NCBI GenBank assembly: GCA_030062745.1
Contig: CP099851.1
Span: 3,524,393 to 3,588,392 of the forward strand
Length of the DNA stretch: 64,000 nucleotides
Direction: 5' to 3'
DNA from: Capitulum mitella
Taxonomy: Eukaryota > Arthropoda > Thecostraca > Pollicipedomorpha > Pollicipedidae
Below, one piece after another: positions 1-12,207 of this stretch; positions within the stretch are counted from its first letter, which is position 1, and each line of letters starts with the position of its first letter. The notes under the pieces were generated by a model that worked only from the letters and a program-made list of their open reading frames with translations, searched no databases and was not told the origin of the DNA. A program made the translations under genes and the position numbers.

Positions 1-97
1 GTGTGAACTGAAATCATAAGAAAACCGCCTGCCGGAAAGACGGTGGGCAACGGTTTTCGCAAAACATGCGTGCCTAAAGGTGGCCCCTGCGCCTGTG
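1..97 (+). mobile_element. hAT-like MITE, truncated by window start
   Basis: The interior matches the complete MITEs at 60351-60508 and 37378-37541, including the shared string GTGTGAACTGAAATC. The right end CCTGCGCCTGTG is followed by CGGGAGTG, which corresponds to the 8-bp target duplication seen at the 37.4 kb copy. The left end lies outside the window. Confidence 0.6.
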
Positions 98-643
98 CGG
101 GAGTGTGAATGGGTGGCAAGCTAGTTTCGTAAGTTTTACGTTGTCTCACGTCATGGGTTCGTAACACCCCAAACTCTATTTGACTCTATTTTGTACTGCA
201 CCAGGGCTGTACACCTACTCCGCTCCCTACCAAACCCCCTGGTCCCAGCCCGGGCCGCGGGTCAGGCCGCGGTGGCGTGACCCGTCTCCAGCCAATCAGA
301 GACCGCCCGGTGCATAGGCGTTGCCTTTTCGGCGCCACGACAAGCTAACAACACTAGAGCTGAGCCTTTGCCATTTGACGATCTCTCTCTCTGGATTTGC
401 ATTATCCTTATTTTCTGGACATTTAAGAGCGGCAGGCTTCGTGCACCATCCTATTTTTTGCACAACGTGCGTCTTAAATGTGTGTCTAAAAGGTGTGCCT
501 ATCACTTCCTACTATGCCTCTGGGATGCCTGAACGTGCTTGCTATGCCCGTGGTGTGTCTATAACGCCTCTGGTGTGTCTGACCGTTTGCCATACATTTG
601 CGGCATTTAAATATCTTTGCTGTACCCTCGGTGTACCTGACAG
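98..643 (+). promoter_or_regulatory. Upstream region of RING copy 1, possible promoter
   Basis: This GC-rich stretch contains a CCAAT box (CCAATCAGAG near 291-301) and a GC-rich segment at 235-290. It is repeated nearly intact, in inverse orientation, upstream of RING copy 3 at about 36.83-37.38 kb. Positions 480-600 hold degenerate short repeats around GGTGTGTCTGACC. A role as promoter is inferred only from composition and conservation between the copies. In the alternative view it is the last intron of a gene whose earlier exons lie left of the window, because an acceptor sits at 766. Confidence 0.3.
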
Positions 644-1078
644 TTGGAGACATGCATGGGCATAGCAGCCCATGGGACAAGTAGGGTTCTTGTCCTGCCG
701 GCTATTTCTGCACTCAAAGAGTACGTCCTCACGCCATCCCATTGTCATCGTGCCCCCTCTTCTCAGACTGCTGGAGCTCCAGCATCAGGTTTCGGCAAGA
801 ATAAGCAAGAGGGTTCAGCTGGTGACGAAAAGAGCAAAGCAGTTGGCGACGGCGGGCGGCCCACAAGCGGGCTAGACAAGGAGCTGGAGTGTCCCCTCTG
901 CCTTGACATGCTGGACAGGGCCACCACCCTCGGCTGTGGACACACCTACTGCGCCGGATGTTTGGTTGAAGTGCGCAAGGTTGCTGCCAAGTGTCCGATG
1001 TGCCGTCAGCCAATAGTTACGGCCACTCGCTCCGTCACCCTGGACAACATCATCAGCAGCATCATTGAAAACCGCTGA
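644..1078 (+). CDS. Small C3HC4 RING protein or terminal RING exon (copy 1)
   Basis: An intact 144-codon reading frame ends in a RING finger. The spacing is C-x2-C-x11-C-x-H-x2-C-x2-C-x10-C-x2-C (from CPLCLDML to CPMC), so all eight zinc ligands are present. RING fingers of this kind usually recruit E2 enzymes in ubiquitin transfer. The tail SVTLDNIISSI ends shortly after the finger. A good acceptor (polypyrimidine then CTTCTCAG) precedes 767 in phase 0, exactly as in the other three copies. The true coding part may therefore be the exon 767-1078 (103 residues), joined to upstream exons outside the window. The ATG at 644 would give a free-standing protein instead. The Ser/Gly/Lys-rich stretch before the RING looks disordered. 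Substrate and partner cannot be told. Confidence 0.7.
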   Translation: METCMGIAAHGTSRVLVLPAISALKEYVLTPSHCHRAPSSQTAGAPASGFGKNKQEGSAGDEKSKAVGDGGRPTSGLDKELECPLCLDMLDRATTLGCGHTYCAGCLVEVRKVAAKCPMCRQPIVTATRSVTLDNIISSIIENR

Positions 1079-1329
1079 GTGACTCAGCGGCGATGAGTTG
1101 CAGCGAACGGACAGAACATAGTCCGGAGTCAGGGGGGGGGGGGTAACACAATAGGTCTACACTCTGGCCCTATAAGGGACAAATGGAGCGTTTTTGATAA
1201 TTATGTATTGTCGATGCAGTCCAAGACAGAACACTGGAAAACAGGCGGATGAACAACTCTTTCATTTGTTGACGTTTTCACATGTCAAGAAGTGGTTTGT
1301 GACCGCCGTCTGACACGCGATGAGCCAAC
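1079..1329. other. Non-coding, 3' flank of RING copy 1
   Basis: No coding signal is seen. A poly-G run lies near 1132-1143. No clear AATAAA signal appears close to the stop codon. Confidence 0.4.
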
Positions 1330-2409
1330 TTAATCCTTGCCCGGCCGGGGGGGAAGGCGGGAGTTCGCCGCCCCTGAGGTTTTCCGAGCGCAGCGAAAAC
1401 ACGGCGGCGAGCAGCGCCGCCAAATTTTCGGCACCTTTTCTCTTGCACTTTACATCCTGTGCGTAAATTTTAGGTTCCAGAGAGGCCAGGTCACTGACCG
1501 AGGTCTTTACCTACAGAGCCTGTTTAGAGTATGGCAGATTTCTACGAAAGTTGCAAAAATTTCTGATCTTGCGGCAAATCTAGTCAATGAGCTAAGGCCG
1601 GGTCACTTTTGGACAGTTTTTGAGATCTGGCCTAAAGTTCAGCACATTGTTACGGGTTTGCCATACTCAGATATGTCAGACATATGGCCAATGAAGCATG
1701 ACCACGGCATGGGCGTCTGTTTCCTGCTAAACAAAATTTTCCTAAAACCAGAACTGTGGGCCTGGAAATGATAATTTGTTTTGCAGGGTAGAAATAGGCG
1801 ATGAAATCAAAGTCAACATAAAAATAAGTCTGTTCTACATTCTACGTCAAAATATGGCCCATGCAGGTCATGAGAGGTCAGCGACCTCTGATGACCTCAA
1901 ATGACCCAATTTGACCTTCGGGATAATGACAAAAGCTTACCGAGTGCTTTAAAATGCTACAGACATCATCTACAATCCAGCCTGTTACCAAACCACGGAG
2001 CAAGTTGAGGCGCGAAGCATCATAATAGTGTCACAAACATGCACGCAATTTGGTCATAGCGTGATCTGATTTGATGAGCAAACTGGGTAATTTGTGGTAT
2101 GAATGTGTTCGACATATTAGTAATCATCTAGGTAGTCCTCTGAAATGAAACTCACGGCGATATATCCTTTTCATTCTCATTTCGACCCCAGCTCAGACTG
2201 GTCTATCATCACCTCTGGTTATCTCAGTAATGTCCCAAGTTAAAAAAAAAAATGCGCTTGATTGAACTGAAAAATCGACTCGGCTTGATGAAATTCTTCT
2301 CTGGTATTTCAGTGTGATGCACAAAACCTCACATTCTGAGGGGAATATCCGCCCCCCCCTCCCCCGGCCGAGCGAAGAGCACTTTGGGACCCAGTTGGGC
2401 ACGGATTAA
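1330..2409 (+). mobile_element. TTAA-flanked MITE, family C (copy C1)
   Basis: The element is bounded by TTAA at 1330 and 2406. The first bases are TTAATCCTTGCCC, and the reverse complement of the other end reads TTAATCCGTGCCC, giving short inverted termini beside G/C-rich arms. It has no transposase reading frame. The TTAA duplication suggests mobilisation by a piggyBac-type transposase, which is an inference. Its sequence recurs, split by later insertions, at 40.72-44.94 kb. Confidence 0.6.
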
Positions 2410-3735
2410 GTCCCTTCATCAGGTTCCAGTCAACCTCATACGGTTGAACTGCTGTAGCTGTCTGATCACCCGCTTCGGCTTATTAGCGATTCCGGCTTGC
2501 CAGTCATCTTTATGCAGTTGGTCCTTGAAATATCTCACAAACTCTCGATTGGACGGGTCCAGGGAGCGGATGCTGGGCTGTATGCACTTGTGACTGTGGG
2601 CATTTCAACTGCGCCAGCTTGCTTGCTACGAAGCCTTTATTGCACATTGTAATCGGGCCAACAGCTTCCTTCATCGTCGGAAGCATGACACCATAAATAA
2701 GATGAGATTCGTCGTGTATTAGTCATACAAACGAGGTAAAAACATTTTTGATTCCTTGATTCCGTTCATGGAGTTCATTCGACGTCCGAAAGACGTGTTT
2801 GTTCAGTCGGTGGAACCTGCTACCCAAAAAAGAATTTGCTTTGCAAAATTGGAGTTGTTCTTAAGGTCAGAATTACCTCTCTGTTCTCTTTGTGTAGACG
2901 TCCTGGCTTGTGACACCGCAAGGAAAATCAAACTCTCTCATTCAACAAGGTATGATTGGATGACAAATGAATATAACGCAAATAAAATGGTTATCGTCTT
3001 TTTTCTGGTTCTCAAAGCGCACATCCTGAGCTGTGTACAATAGAGGTCAGTCCTTCTTGGCGACGAACATCGTACCCCTTTTTGTCCGGTTTCCAGTAGC
3101 CTGAGGCATGCCTGACGTCAGCGGTGCCTGAGAATTGTTTTTGCCTTTAGTATCAATGGCCCGTATTGGAGGTTGCTCTTGTAATTACTCGCAGCACAGG
3201 CCTGTGGCTGTGCTGTGGCTGTGCTGATCTTCACGTTGTGGTACAGGGATCCTCTTTACTGAGGAGACATCTTCACTGATGTTCGTTCATCTCCTATCTT
3301 CCTTTTCAGTGGGACATGTTCATCACCTGGTACCATTTTGCGAGATTGCTTTCGGGATATTCATCCCAGGAAGCGTTGGATTGTGCGGGCTCTCCCGTCT
3401 ACCACTTCTACATGTCGTATTGCTCAGTGGCCTGTCAGCGATCAGCTTGCAAAAGTTCTCGAAACTGCGACGTAGTCGCAGCAGACTAGGACTGCCTGCT
3501 TACGTGATAAAGAAAGAAAAATTAGGCACATTTTTTTCATCTTTCATTCCCATAGCTCGATTCATAAATCTTCGCTTACGGGGCTAGGTTCTCGAGAAAC
3601 TCTCCTCAGTTCTTCTAGACATAGCGCAAAAACGAGGGAAGCTAAAAACGTGGGAAACTCAGTCGCTCTTGCTACGTCATTTTTGGATTTTGTGACGAAA
3701 TTTCAAAATTGCACCATATCAGGTCACCGACCCAT
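2410..3735. other. Non-coding, partly duplicated flank
   Basis: Positions 2410-2640 recur at 44938-45009 and 46221-46373, showing that C1 and its flank were duplicated together. From 2640 to 3735 I see no exon, RNA gene or recognisable element apart from a short GGCTGTGCTGT repeat near 3200. Confidence 0.5.
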
Positions 3736-4967
3736 TTAACCCTATTCCCGGAGGGCTAGACGGTATGGCCGATTCCCGGCAGGGGGGGGCGGATTCGGCC
3801 CCCCCTGAGATCTCGAGAACTACTTGTCCGATTTCATCGCAACAAACGGCAATCGATTTGCCGTGACGTGAACTACATTTTTATCAAAAGAAATTCTCAA
3901 AATTTTGAAATTTGTGGATACAAGGGGGCAAAAATGTCAAAATGGGGGGTACTTTTTGACTTCTTATAACTCCGTTGTTTATGGACCGATTTCGATGAAA
4001 CTGGCATCAATCGAGAGATTATGGATAGGGCTTTTACCATGGGTATGCAAATTTGAAATTTTGAGAAAATTCATGGGCGTTCACAGGGTTTCAAAAATAG
4101 GGAGATTAGTTTTCTAATAACGGAATGAGCAAAAGAGGCCAAAACACTTTTTTGGCTTCTGCTAATCATGTTATGCTAAAGAAGTACAAATCGCATTACA
4201 TTGTTTGTATAATGTTAGTATAGGCGGTGCCAGGGACATAAAAAAGGGGGAACTGTCATGGTCACACGTTCTTCATATCAACTTGTGCCCTTTGACCTTA
4301 AATGACCTCCAGTGACCTTGGGGTCACCTGGAATGGTGTCGTGTGCATTCAATATTATTTGTAAACGTTTTTAATCGATTAAATTCACTAAATTAAATTA
4401 AATTAAATTCCAAAAAATTCATTTTTTGGCTTTTGCGATATAGGGTACGCGCACTGACATTTTAGGTCATAGCTCCGTGACCTGACCTGATATCAAGCTG
4501 AAACTTGGTACACAAGTAGAGGGCATCTTTCTACGTCATATATATTCCGGGTTTGGCATTTGAAAAAACTGCGCCGAAATTATTACGAAAAAACAAATTT
4601 TGACTTTTGACCTTGACCTGACCTTGTAAAGTGACCTCAGATAAACAAAATTACATATGCACATTGCCCAGCTATTTAGCTATACATTCATATAAAGTCT
4701 TAAGTTGTATTTTAAAAACTCTGTTTTTGGCAGACATTTTCCTTTTACCCTCAACATGGCCAAAAATGGCCTGAGGTGCCTCCCAAAAACGTTACCTGGC
4801 TCCGCCCCTGAGCAAAATAGAATTTCGAAATGTTGTCATGGCGCGTAGAAGGAATAGCTAGGAAAAGTGACCAAGTTTCGTGAAGCTGCGTTAAAAAGCC
4901 TGGAATTGGCAAGCAAAAAACCCGAGGGGGGGGCGGATTCCGCCCCCCCTGCCGGGAATAGGGTTAA
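3736..4967 (+). mobile_element. TTAA-flanked MITE, family A (copy A1)
   Basis: TTAA flanks both ends, and both termini read inward as CCCTATTCCCGG. The left arm continues AGGGCTAGACGG, the right arm CAGGGGGGGCGG. There is no transposase frame. The interior carries several TGACCT half-sites near 4280-4325. Other copies are at 6973, 10415, 19032, 42067 and 45010. Termini of the CCCT type plus a TTAA target are typical of piggyBac-derived MITEs. Confidence 0.8.
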
Positions 4968-6276
4968 CCTTCATGAAACGCATATCAAAAAACATTTAAG
5001 CGTTTCACCGTAATTGTCAAAAGGATGTTGGCAAACGAATTACGCTATTCGAATTCCCAAATTATTCTTTACACATTGCACATTCTTGGCCTTTCTAAGA
5101 AATAAATAACTTTTTTGACCTGTCCTCAGGTCAGCCGTACCGAAATGCTGTGCATGGTCTTTCTGCCAAAAGTCACCCTGTCAAGGTTTTTCGCGGGAGA
5201 ATGTTATGGATACGAAAAGGTCTGCAAGTTGTCTGATACGATTTTTGAATGATGCAACGTACCGTTTGAGAGATGTCGGTGACTTCAGCTTATTTCAGCT
5301 GTCAAAAAAATCGAACATTCGTCAAAAATAGCGGTATGGTATGCACTTATTATTCACTTCCGCTGTGGCCTGATGAGTGCGCTTTTCAGTTTTTGCTCGT
5401 GAAGGTTTTCAAATGGCGTGACCTTATGTGACCAGACATGAGCTGAAATTATTTGAAAGGCGACATCATTTGAGACACCGTAGAATTTTGTGAAACGTTT
5501 CAACACAACGTATAGTTATGGTTTCTCATGTTTCCTTTTGTTTGCTTCTGAGACACAAACCATTTTTCATTTGGCCTAAAATGATCTTGCGTGACTGCAC
5601 TGACCGAAAGAACGCGTGTTTTAATGATACCAGCATGTTTTATGACCACAGATGTGTTTTGATACCTCGTGCTCTGTAGCATCGTGACTTTCCGAACTAA
5701 ACAAACAAATTTTGACTGCCTTTTTATTGTTTATTATCGCCCTTCTTATCGTACTTGGCGTAACCTGACTTGACCGGTCCAATTTTCATGTGATTCAAGA
5801 CCACGGTAGCATGAATATGGCAACAAAATGGTGTTTGTTTCACATATGTACCTTTACACCATCAGGAACTACGAGTGTTATAAAATTTGATCTTAGATGA
5901 CCTGGTATCACCTTAGATGACCTATGTTAATCTTTTTGACAAATGTTACTATATCTGACCAAACATGCGCAACAGTGATTCAGAAAGGTATTCTTGAAGT
6001 ACCTTTATTTAAATGTCAGTTTCGACATAGATCGGCACTGCATTCAGATATTTTTTGATGTAACCTGACGTGACCTGAAGGGTAGCAAATTGATTTTATG
6101 GCTTTCTCAGATTGAAAAAATCGTTTCTCGCTCTTTTTGGACTTCTCTGTACACAATCTTAGTTTATACTCCCGTCATATTTGCTTTGATCGGGCACAGT
6201 TGTGAGACGTCATGATATACATTGCTTGACCTCACCCTAAAATGCTAACCAAAAGCCAATAAATGTGCTTTCATGG
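4968..6276. other. Non-coding, TGACCT-rich spacer
   Basis: No exon is recognised. Scattered TGACCT/AGGTCA motifs near 5120, 5890, 5920 and 6070 suggest an older relative of the MITE families. I could not define its ends. Confidence 0.4.
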
Positions 6277-8712
6277 TTAATCCGCCCCCGACTGTGGGGA
6301 GGCATTTGATCGCCCGCCCCCCCAAGGTTTTTCTGGGATTGCGAGAGAAGGAACAAACACAGAGTCACAAAACTTTGTGTACCTTTTAATGCATCATTTT
6401 TACATCTCGTGCCAAAATTTTGACCTCAGGTCTGGTCAGGTGCTTGACCTAAGTCAGATCAAACGGACCTGTGTCCAAAGAAGCTTAGCGCCCGGTTACT
6501 TTTTCGGAAAACAAGATATCTCAACAATACTTTCAGGGATTAGTGATCGTGAAAGGTGCAACTAACCTGCTATCTGAAATTTTTCGGAATATTCTGGGTC
6601 ATTGATCTAACGTCAAGCCCATTTTTAAGACATGTCGTTTTTTCGAAAATTGATGGGATATTTCAAAACATTTTTAGTGTGGAGTTAAGCAGACATCTAG
6701 TTACCGTTATTGTGCAAAGTATCAATGACTTCTAGCCATTGACCTGAGGTCAGGTCAAGAATAACTGTTGTAAGTCAAAATGTACCACGGTCAAAATTAG
6801 CGATGAATTACTCAGAATGGGTAAGAAAATGGCAGAACTAGCTTGTACAGACGTAAGTAATACCAGGAGCCTCAAAAAGTCCGAAAAATGGCATAAATTA
6901 GAAATAAACAGGCTCTCGCGAATAAAGTTCCGCCAACTTTGTAGATTGGCAACTTATCAATTTTTCCAAAATTTAACCCTATTCCCGGCAGGGGGCTGAA
7001 TCCATCCCCCTCGGGTTTTTTGCTTGCCAATTCCAGGCTTTTTAACGCAGCTTTACGAAACTTGGTCACCTTTCCTAGCTATTCTTTCTACGTGCCGTGA
7101 CAAAATTTCAAAATCCTATTTTGCTCATGGACGGAGCCAGGTAACGTTTTTGGGAGGCACCTCATGCCATTTTTGGCCATCTTGAGGGTAAAAGGAAAAT
7201 GTCTGCCAAAAACAGAGTTTTAAAGATAGAACTTAAAACTTTATATGGATGTATAGCTAAACAGATGGGCAATGTGCAGATGTAATTTTGTTTATCTGAG
7301 GTCATTTTAAAAGGTCATGTGCAGGTCAAAAATCAAAATTTGTTTTTTCGCAATAATTTCGGCGCCGTTTTTTAAACTGCCAAACCCGGAATATATATGA
7401 CGTAGAAGGGTGCCTTCTACTTGTGTACTAAGTTTCAGCTTGATAACAGGTCGGGTCACGGAGTTATGACCTAAAATGTTTGTGCGCGTACCCTATATCG
7501 CAATAGCCATAAAATGCAATTTTTGAAATAGAGTGAATTCAAATAATTGAAAACGTTTACAGATAATATTAAATGCACACGAAATCATTCCAAAAGACCC
7601 CAAGGTCACTGGAGGTCATTTAAGGTGAAAGGCCACAAGTTGATCTGAGAAACGTGTGACCATGACAGTTCCCCTTTTTCATGTCCCTGGCACCTCCTAT
7701 GTTAACATTATACAAACATCGTCATGCGATTTGCACTTCTTTAATATAACATGACTAGCAGAAGCCAAAAAAGGGTGTTTGCCTCTTTTGTTCATTCCGT
7801 TGTTAGAAAACTAATCCTCCTATTTTTGAATCCCTGTGAACGCCCATGAATTTTCTCCAAATTTCAGATTTGTGTACCCATGATAAAAGCCCTATCCATA
7901 ATCTCTCGATTGATGCCAGTTTCATCGAAATCGGTCGATAAACAATGGAGTTATAAGAACTCCAAAAGTACCCGCCATTTTGACATTTTTGCCCCTTGTA
8001 TCCACAAATTTCAAACTTTTGAAAATTTCTTTTTATAACAATGTAGTTCACGTTGCGGCAAATCGATTGCCGTTTGTTGCGATGAAATCAGACAAGTAGT
8101 TCTCGAGATCTCGGGGGGGGGGGGGCCAATCCGCCCCCTGCCCGGAATCGACCATACCGTCTAGCCCTCCGGGAATAGGGTTAAGCATTGAAAACCATCA
8201 CAGGAACCACTAAGATCAATACAGTTTACATGGGTAGGCTTTTTTCGCAAAAATAAAGGAACGCTAAAATTAGTTCCCGTCAATTTGTTGCTGCCTACGG
8301 CTGCGGCGCACGCTGACAGCCGGCGCGAGAATTATCGTGTCTTTAGCTCAACGTTTCGGCGTATAGAATGAACAAATCTGACAAATTAGATGTGTATCGA
8401 CATTTGCGGATCTTTCCTTATGCGCTGGTGCCTTTACCTATGCGTTATGAGTCACAGCCCTTGAGATTAAGGCCATTTCTCGATCTCATGCAGTCGGCTA
8501 TGAGAAAACATATATAGAGCGTAAATTGCTTACATATTATCTAAATCTAAAAATGAGACCAGTTTCGAGCTCCACTGGTCACAAGCTTTCCGACAGTATG
8601 CTTATTTTTCTCGAGGGACCAACCGTTCAGGAGTAAAAGAGGGGCAGCCAAGTGCCCCCCCCCCCCCCAGTCGCGCATGATCGAAACTGACCGACGCTCT
8701 TGCACGGGTTAA
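6277..8712 (+). mobile_element. TTAA-flanked MITE family B (copy B1), split by A2
   Basis: TTAA lies at 6277 and 8709. The start TTAATCCGCCCCCGACTG and the end, which reads TTAACCCGTGCAAGAGC in reverse, match family B copies at 39.1, 40.8, 43.6 and 46.4 kb. The element is interrupted at 6973-8184 by an inverted family A copy. The flanks ...CCAAAATTTAA and TTAAGCATGAAAA rejoin exactly as in the uninterrupted copy B3 near 41508. It has no coding frame. Confidence 0.75.
6973..8184 (-). mobile_element. TTAA-flanked MITE, family A (copy A2, nested)
   Basis: This is a complete inverted family A copy with TTAA on each side and inward CCCTATTCCCGG termini. It sits inside B1, so it is younger than B1. 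Confidence 0.8.
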
Positions 8713-10414
8713 TACGGTGTGACGAGGTTTCGATTGGTGCCACCCCGATCTCCATAGCCTGCATAGTACTTGAGTTCACTGGGGTGGAGCGGGGTGCTGG
8801 GGACCCGCTCCCCGGTAAGCAGAGGGAGATTCGGACACCCAGGGGTGCAGGGATAACCCTGACCGGACGAGGGGGTGGCTGCAACCACGAGGCCTCTGTT
8901 AAATTGCCGGCGAAGGCCTCGTCATGGGAGTGACGGTTGGTATCTGACGGCGCCAGTCGCCTTCCCGGATCGGTTCATTTCCAGGGAGGGGTTTTCCAAC
9001 CTTTCTTCCGACGACCCCCCTGAGCGAGACGTCGTTCTTCCAGCGGCCCCTCTGAGCGAGAAGCTGTTCTTCCTGAGACTACTCTGAGTCAGACATCAAA
9101 TGCCAGACGGTGCAGCCGTTCAGTTGGCTTCAGCTCACATTATCACCAGTCATGGATGACAGCCCTCGCCGCACGAGGCGGTGGTCGCCATCGTCCCATG
9201 AGGTTCGACACTGACGGCGAACGGTCCGTGTCAAGAACCTGAAACCTGAGATAGCTGACTTTATGTTCTTTCCACTTATTTTCAGACACAAATTGTTATC
9301 GGTTTAGGCCAGGACACCGAGTTATGACGTCATATTCGAGACTTTGCACGTCAGTTTTGCAGGTCTTGGCCACGTTTTGGCTTCTTTGCCCGGAGTTCGA
9401 GGACATATGGGGATCAGCTTTGTATGCATGTCTGTTCCCGCTTATACTTGACGACATGCAAAAGTTCGAAATGTCACTGATCTTCCTGATGTCAAGTCAA
9501 ATTAACTGACGTCATTTGACCCGAAGGTACAGTTTGACAGGTCACCAAATAACTTTTGGGGCGGTTTTCAATATTCGCAGCTATTTGTATGACACTCGAT
9601 GATCAGAACATTATTCTGTGATGATATACCTTAGCCGTTTACACTAGCCGCATCGTTCAAGATAGTAATGACTTCAGGCCTTTCGTTGACCCGGCATTGA
9701 CTAAGAGAAGATACAAGTGACTGAATACACGGTTTGGCCGTTTTTTATTCAAGCGCCAATGATAAGTAAATCTGAAAAGGTGCAGACATTCCGACGTTTT
9801 CAGATAGTTTCATAATCAGTAAACAATAGCAGAAAAAGAGTCGCATTCGGTAAGACACAAACAGTTGCCTTCAATATAGAGACAACCTACGTAATTTAGT
9901 TACACACAGATACGTCGCCACGCACCACAACTTGTATTGCTAGGCACGAAGGTCAGGTAAAGAACATCGGCTCGTGGTGGAAGCCATGCTGGCTGCTGGC
10001 AGGCGGTTCCACGATGAGACGGCGCGACAGAGGAGCGAACATCAGCAGACGGCTAGTCGTGAAGCTGGCAGCTGCAGCCAGGCAGCCTAGGCGGCGCCGG
10101 TCTCCCGGCGATGCGGTCGAGACGGCGAGGTTCTGGCGGAAAGACGCGGCGGCTTCGCGTGCTGAGGAGACCTGGCAGCTTCCTGACTCCGTGGACCGTG
10201 TTTAGGAGGTGACCGCCCAGCACCTCGTGGACGGAGAACAAGGTCACTGATCACGAGTGGACCACGGAAACAGTCCTGGAGCCACAGTTTAGCAGCCGTG
10301 ACCTCTGCCGAGACGACACCGCACCAGCTAAACCGTTAATAATAGTCAGAAAAAGTCAAACAAAGACACGTGTCTCTGAGAACACGTGAGCCCGGATGAC
10401 CAAATTTTACTGAT
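8713..10414. other. Non-coding spacer with GC-rich patches
   Basis: GC-rich patches occur at about 8730-9090 and 9960-10330. Short open frames there (for example 10014-10205) are Arg/Ala-rich, lack convincing splice context and resemble no family I know. No exon is supported. Confidence 0.4.
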
Positions 10415-11620
10415 TTAACCCTATTCCCGGACGGCTAGACGGTATGGTCGATTCCCCGCAGGGGGGCGGATTAGGCCCCCCTGAGATCTCGAGAACTACT
10501 CGTCCGATTTCGTCGCAACAAACGGTAATCAATTTGCCGTGACGTGAACTACATTTTTATCAAAAGAAATGTCCAAAATCTTGAAATTTGTGGATACGGG
10601 GGGCAGAAATGTCAAAATGGCGGGTACTTTTGGACTTCTTATGACTCCATTGTTTATCGACCGATTTCGATGAAACTGGCATGAATCGAGAGATTATGGA
10701 TAGGGCTTTTACCATGGGTCCGCAAATCTGAAATTTTGAGAAAATTCATGGGCGTTCACATGGATTTAAAAATAGGAGGATTATTTTTCTAACAACTGAA
10801 TCAACAAAAGAAACAAACACCCTTTTTGGCTTCTGCTAGTCATGTTTTACTAAAGAAGTACAAATCGCATTACAATGTTTGTATAATGTTAACATAGGCG
10901 GTGCCAGGGACATGAAAAAAGGGGAACTGTCATCGTCACACGTTTCTCACATCAACTCGTGACCTTTGACCCTAAATGACCTCCAGTGACCTTGGGGTCA
11001 CTTGGAATGATCTCTTGTGCATTCAATATTATCTGTAAACGTTTTCAAACATTTGAATTCACTCTATTTAAAAAATTTCGTTTTATGGCTATTGCGATAT
11101 AGGGTACGCGCACGAACATTTTAGGTCATAGCTCCGTGACCTGACCTGATATCAAGCTGAAACTTGGTACACCAGTAGACAGTACCCTTCGACGTCATAT
11201 ATATTCCGGGTTTGGCATCTGAAAAAAAGATGCCAAAATTATTTTGAAAAAAAATTTGACTTTTGACCTTGACTTGACCTTGTGAAATGACCTCAGATAC
11301 ACAAAATTGCATCTGCACATTGCCAAACTATTTAGCTATACATTCATATAAAGTAGTAAGTTGTATCTTTAAAACTCTGTTTTTGGCACACATTTTCCTT
11401 TTACCCTCAAGATGGCCAAAAATGGCATGAGGTGCCTCTCAAAAACGTTACCTGGCTCCGCCTCTGAGCAAAATAAAATTTTGAAATTTTGTCACAGCAC
11501 GTAGAAGGAATGGCTAGGAAAAGTGACCAAGTTTCCTGAAGCTGCGTTAAAAAGCCTAGAATTGGCAAGGAAAAACCCGAGTGGGGGCGGATTCAGCCCC
11601 CCTGCCGGGAATAGGGTCAA
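10415..11620 (+). mobile_element. TTAA-flanked MITE, family A (copy A3)
   Basis: The left TTAA is intact; the right one has decayed to TCAA (11617-11620). Both CCCTATTCCCGG-type ends are present. The half-site array TGACCTTTGACC... starts near 10960. Confidence 0.75.
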
Positions 11621-11759
11621 AGATTAAATTTGTACTCGAAAAACTGACAACTTTCTGTGATGACAAAATAGAAGAGTAGCACGTTCTGAGGCCTTAGGCA
11701 GTGTGTGCAATGAAGCATAAACTCTGCTTGGCATGGCCAGATAAACGCAAAAATATCTC

Positions 11760-12110
11760 CGTCCATCAGGGCGTCTGCAATCTGTCCCGCCGCCGTCTAT
11801 CAGCTAAGCCACCTGAGGCCGCGGTCAGTCGGTGGACGATAACGGGAAGGCTTGCGCCGCCACAGTGCGCCCGCCGCGGGACCGGGAGGCAGGTCCGGGT
11901 CGTCCCTCGACGCTCACCGCCCGCCTCTCGCCGCGGCTGACGAGCCAGGGCTGACCTGATCGCAGGGCGGAGCCGAGTCTGCGCGCGGTGACGCTCGTCC
12001 ACGCCGGATGCTGCTGAAATGCTCCGTGGCAGGTCAAGCCAGGCGAGCCAAGACGGAAATCCCCCCGTGATTCCGACTGGCATTGCGACGCACGGTGATA
12101 CGGTGAGTCG
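11760..12110. promoter_or_regulatory. CpG-rich island with possible donor
   Basis: A dense GC/CpG segment ends in ...GGTGATACG|GTGAGT near 12103, a good 5' splice site. It could be a first exon or promoter of the plus-strand Hrs-like gene downstream, but no VHS-domain sequence is recognisable in it. This is a tentative call based on composition and position only. Confidence 0.2.
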
Positions 12111-12130
12111 GACGGACAGGGTACTGCAGA

Positions 12131-12207
12131 GCTCTCTCTCTCCCCTCTCCCCCCCTCTCTCTCTCCCCCCTCCTCTCTCTCCCTCCCCCCCTCTCTCTCT
12201 CTCTCTG
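12131..12207 (+). repeat. CT microsatellite
   Basis: A pyrimidine tract of CT/CCT repeats, ending in CTCTCTCTCTCTCTGG. Confidence 0.9.

Noticed and set aside
10014-10205. Arg/Ala-rich open frame in a GC-rich patch
   Set aside because: Composition follows base content, the opposite strand is also open, and there is no splice context or family resemblance.
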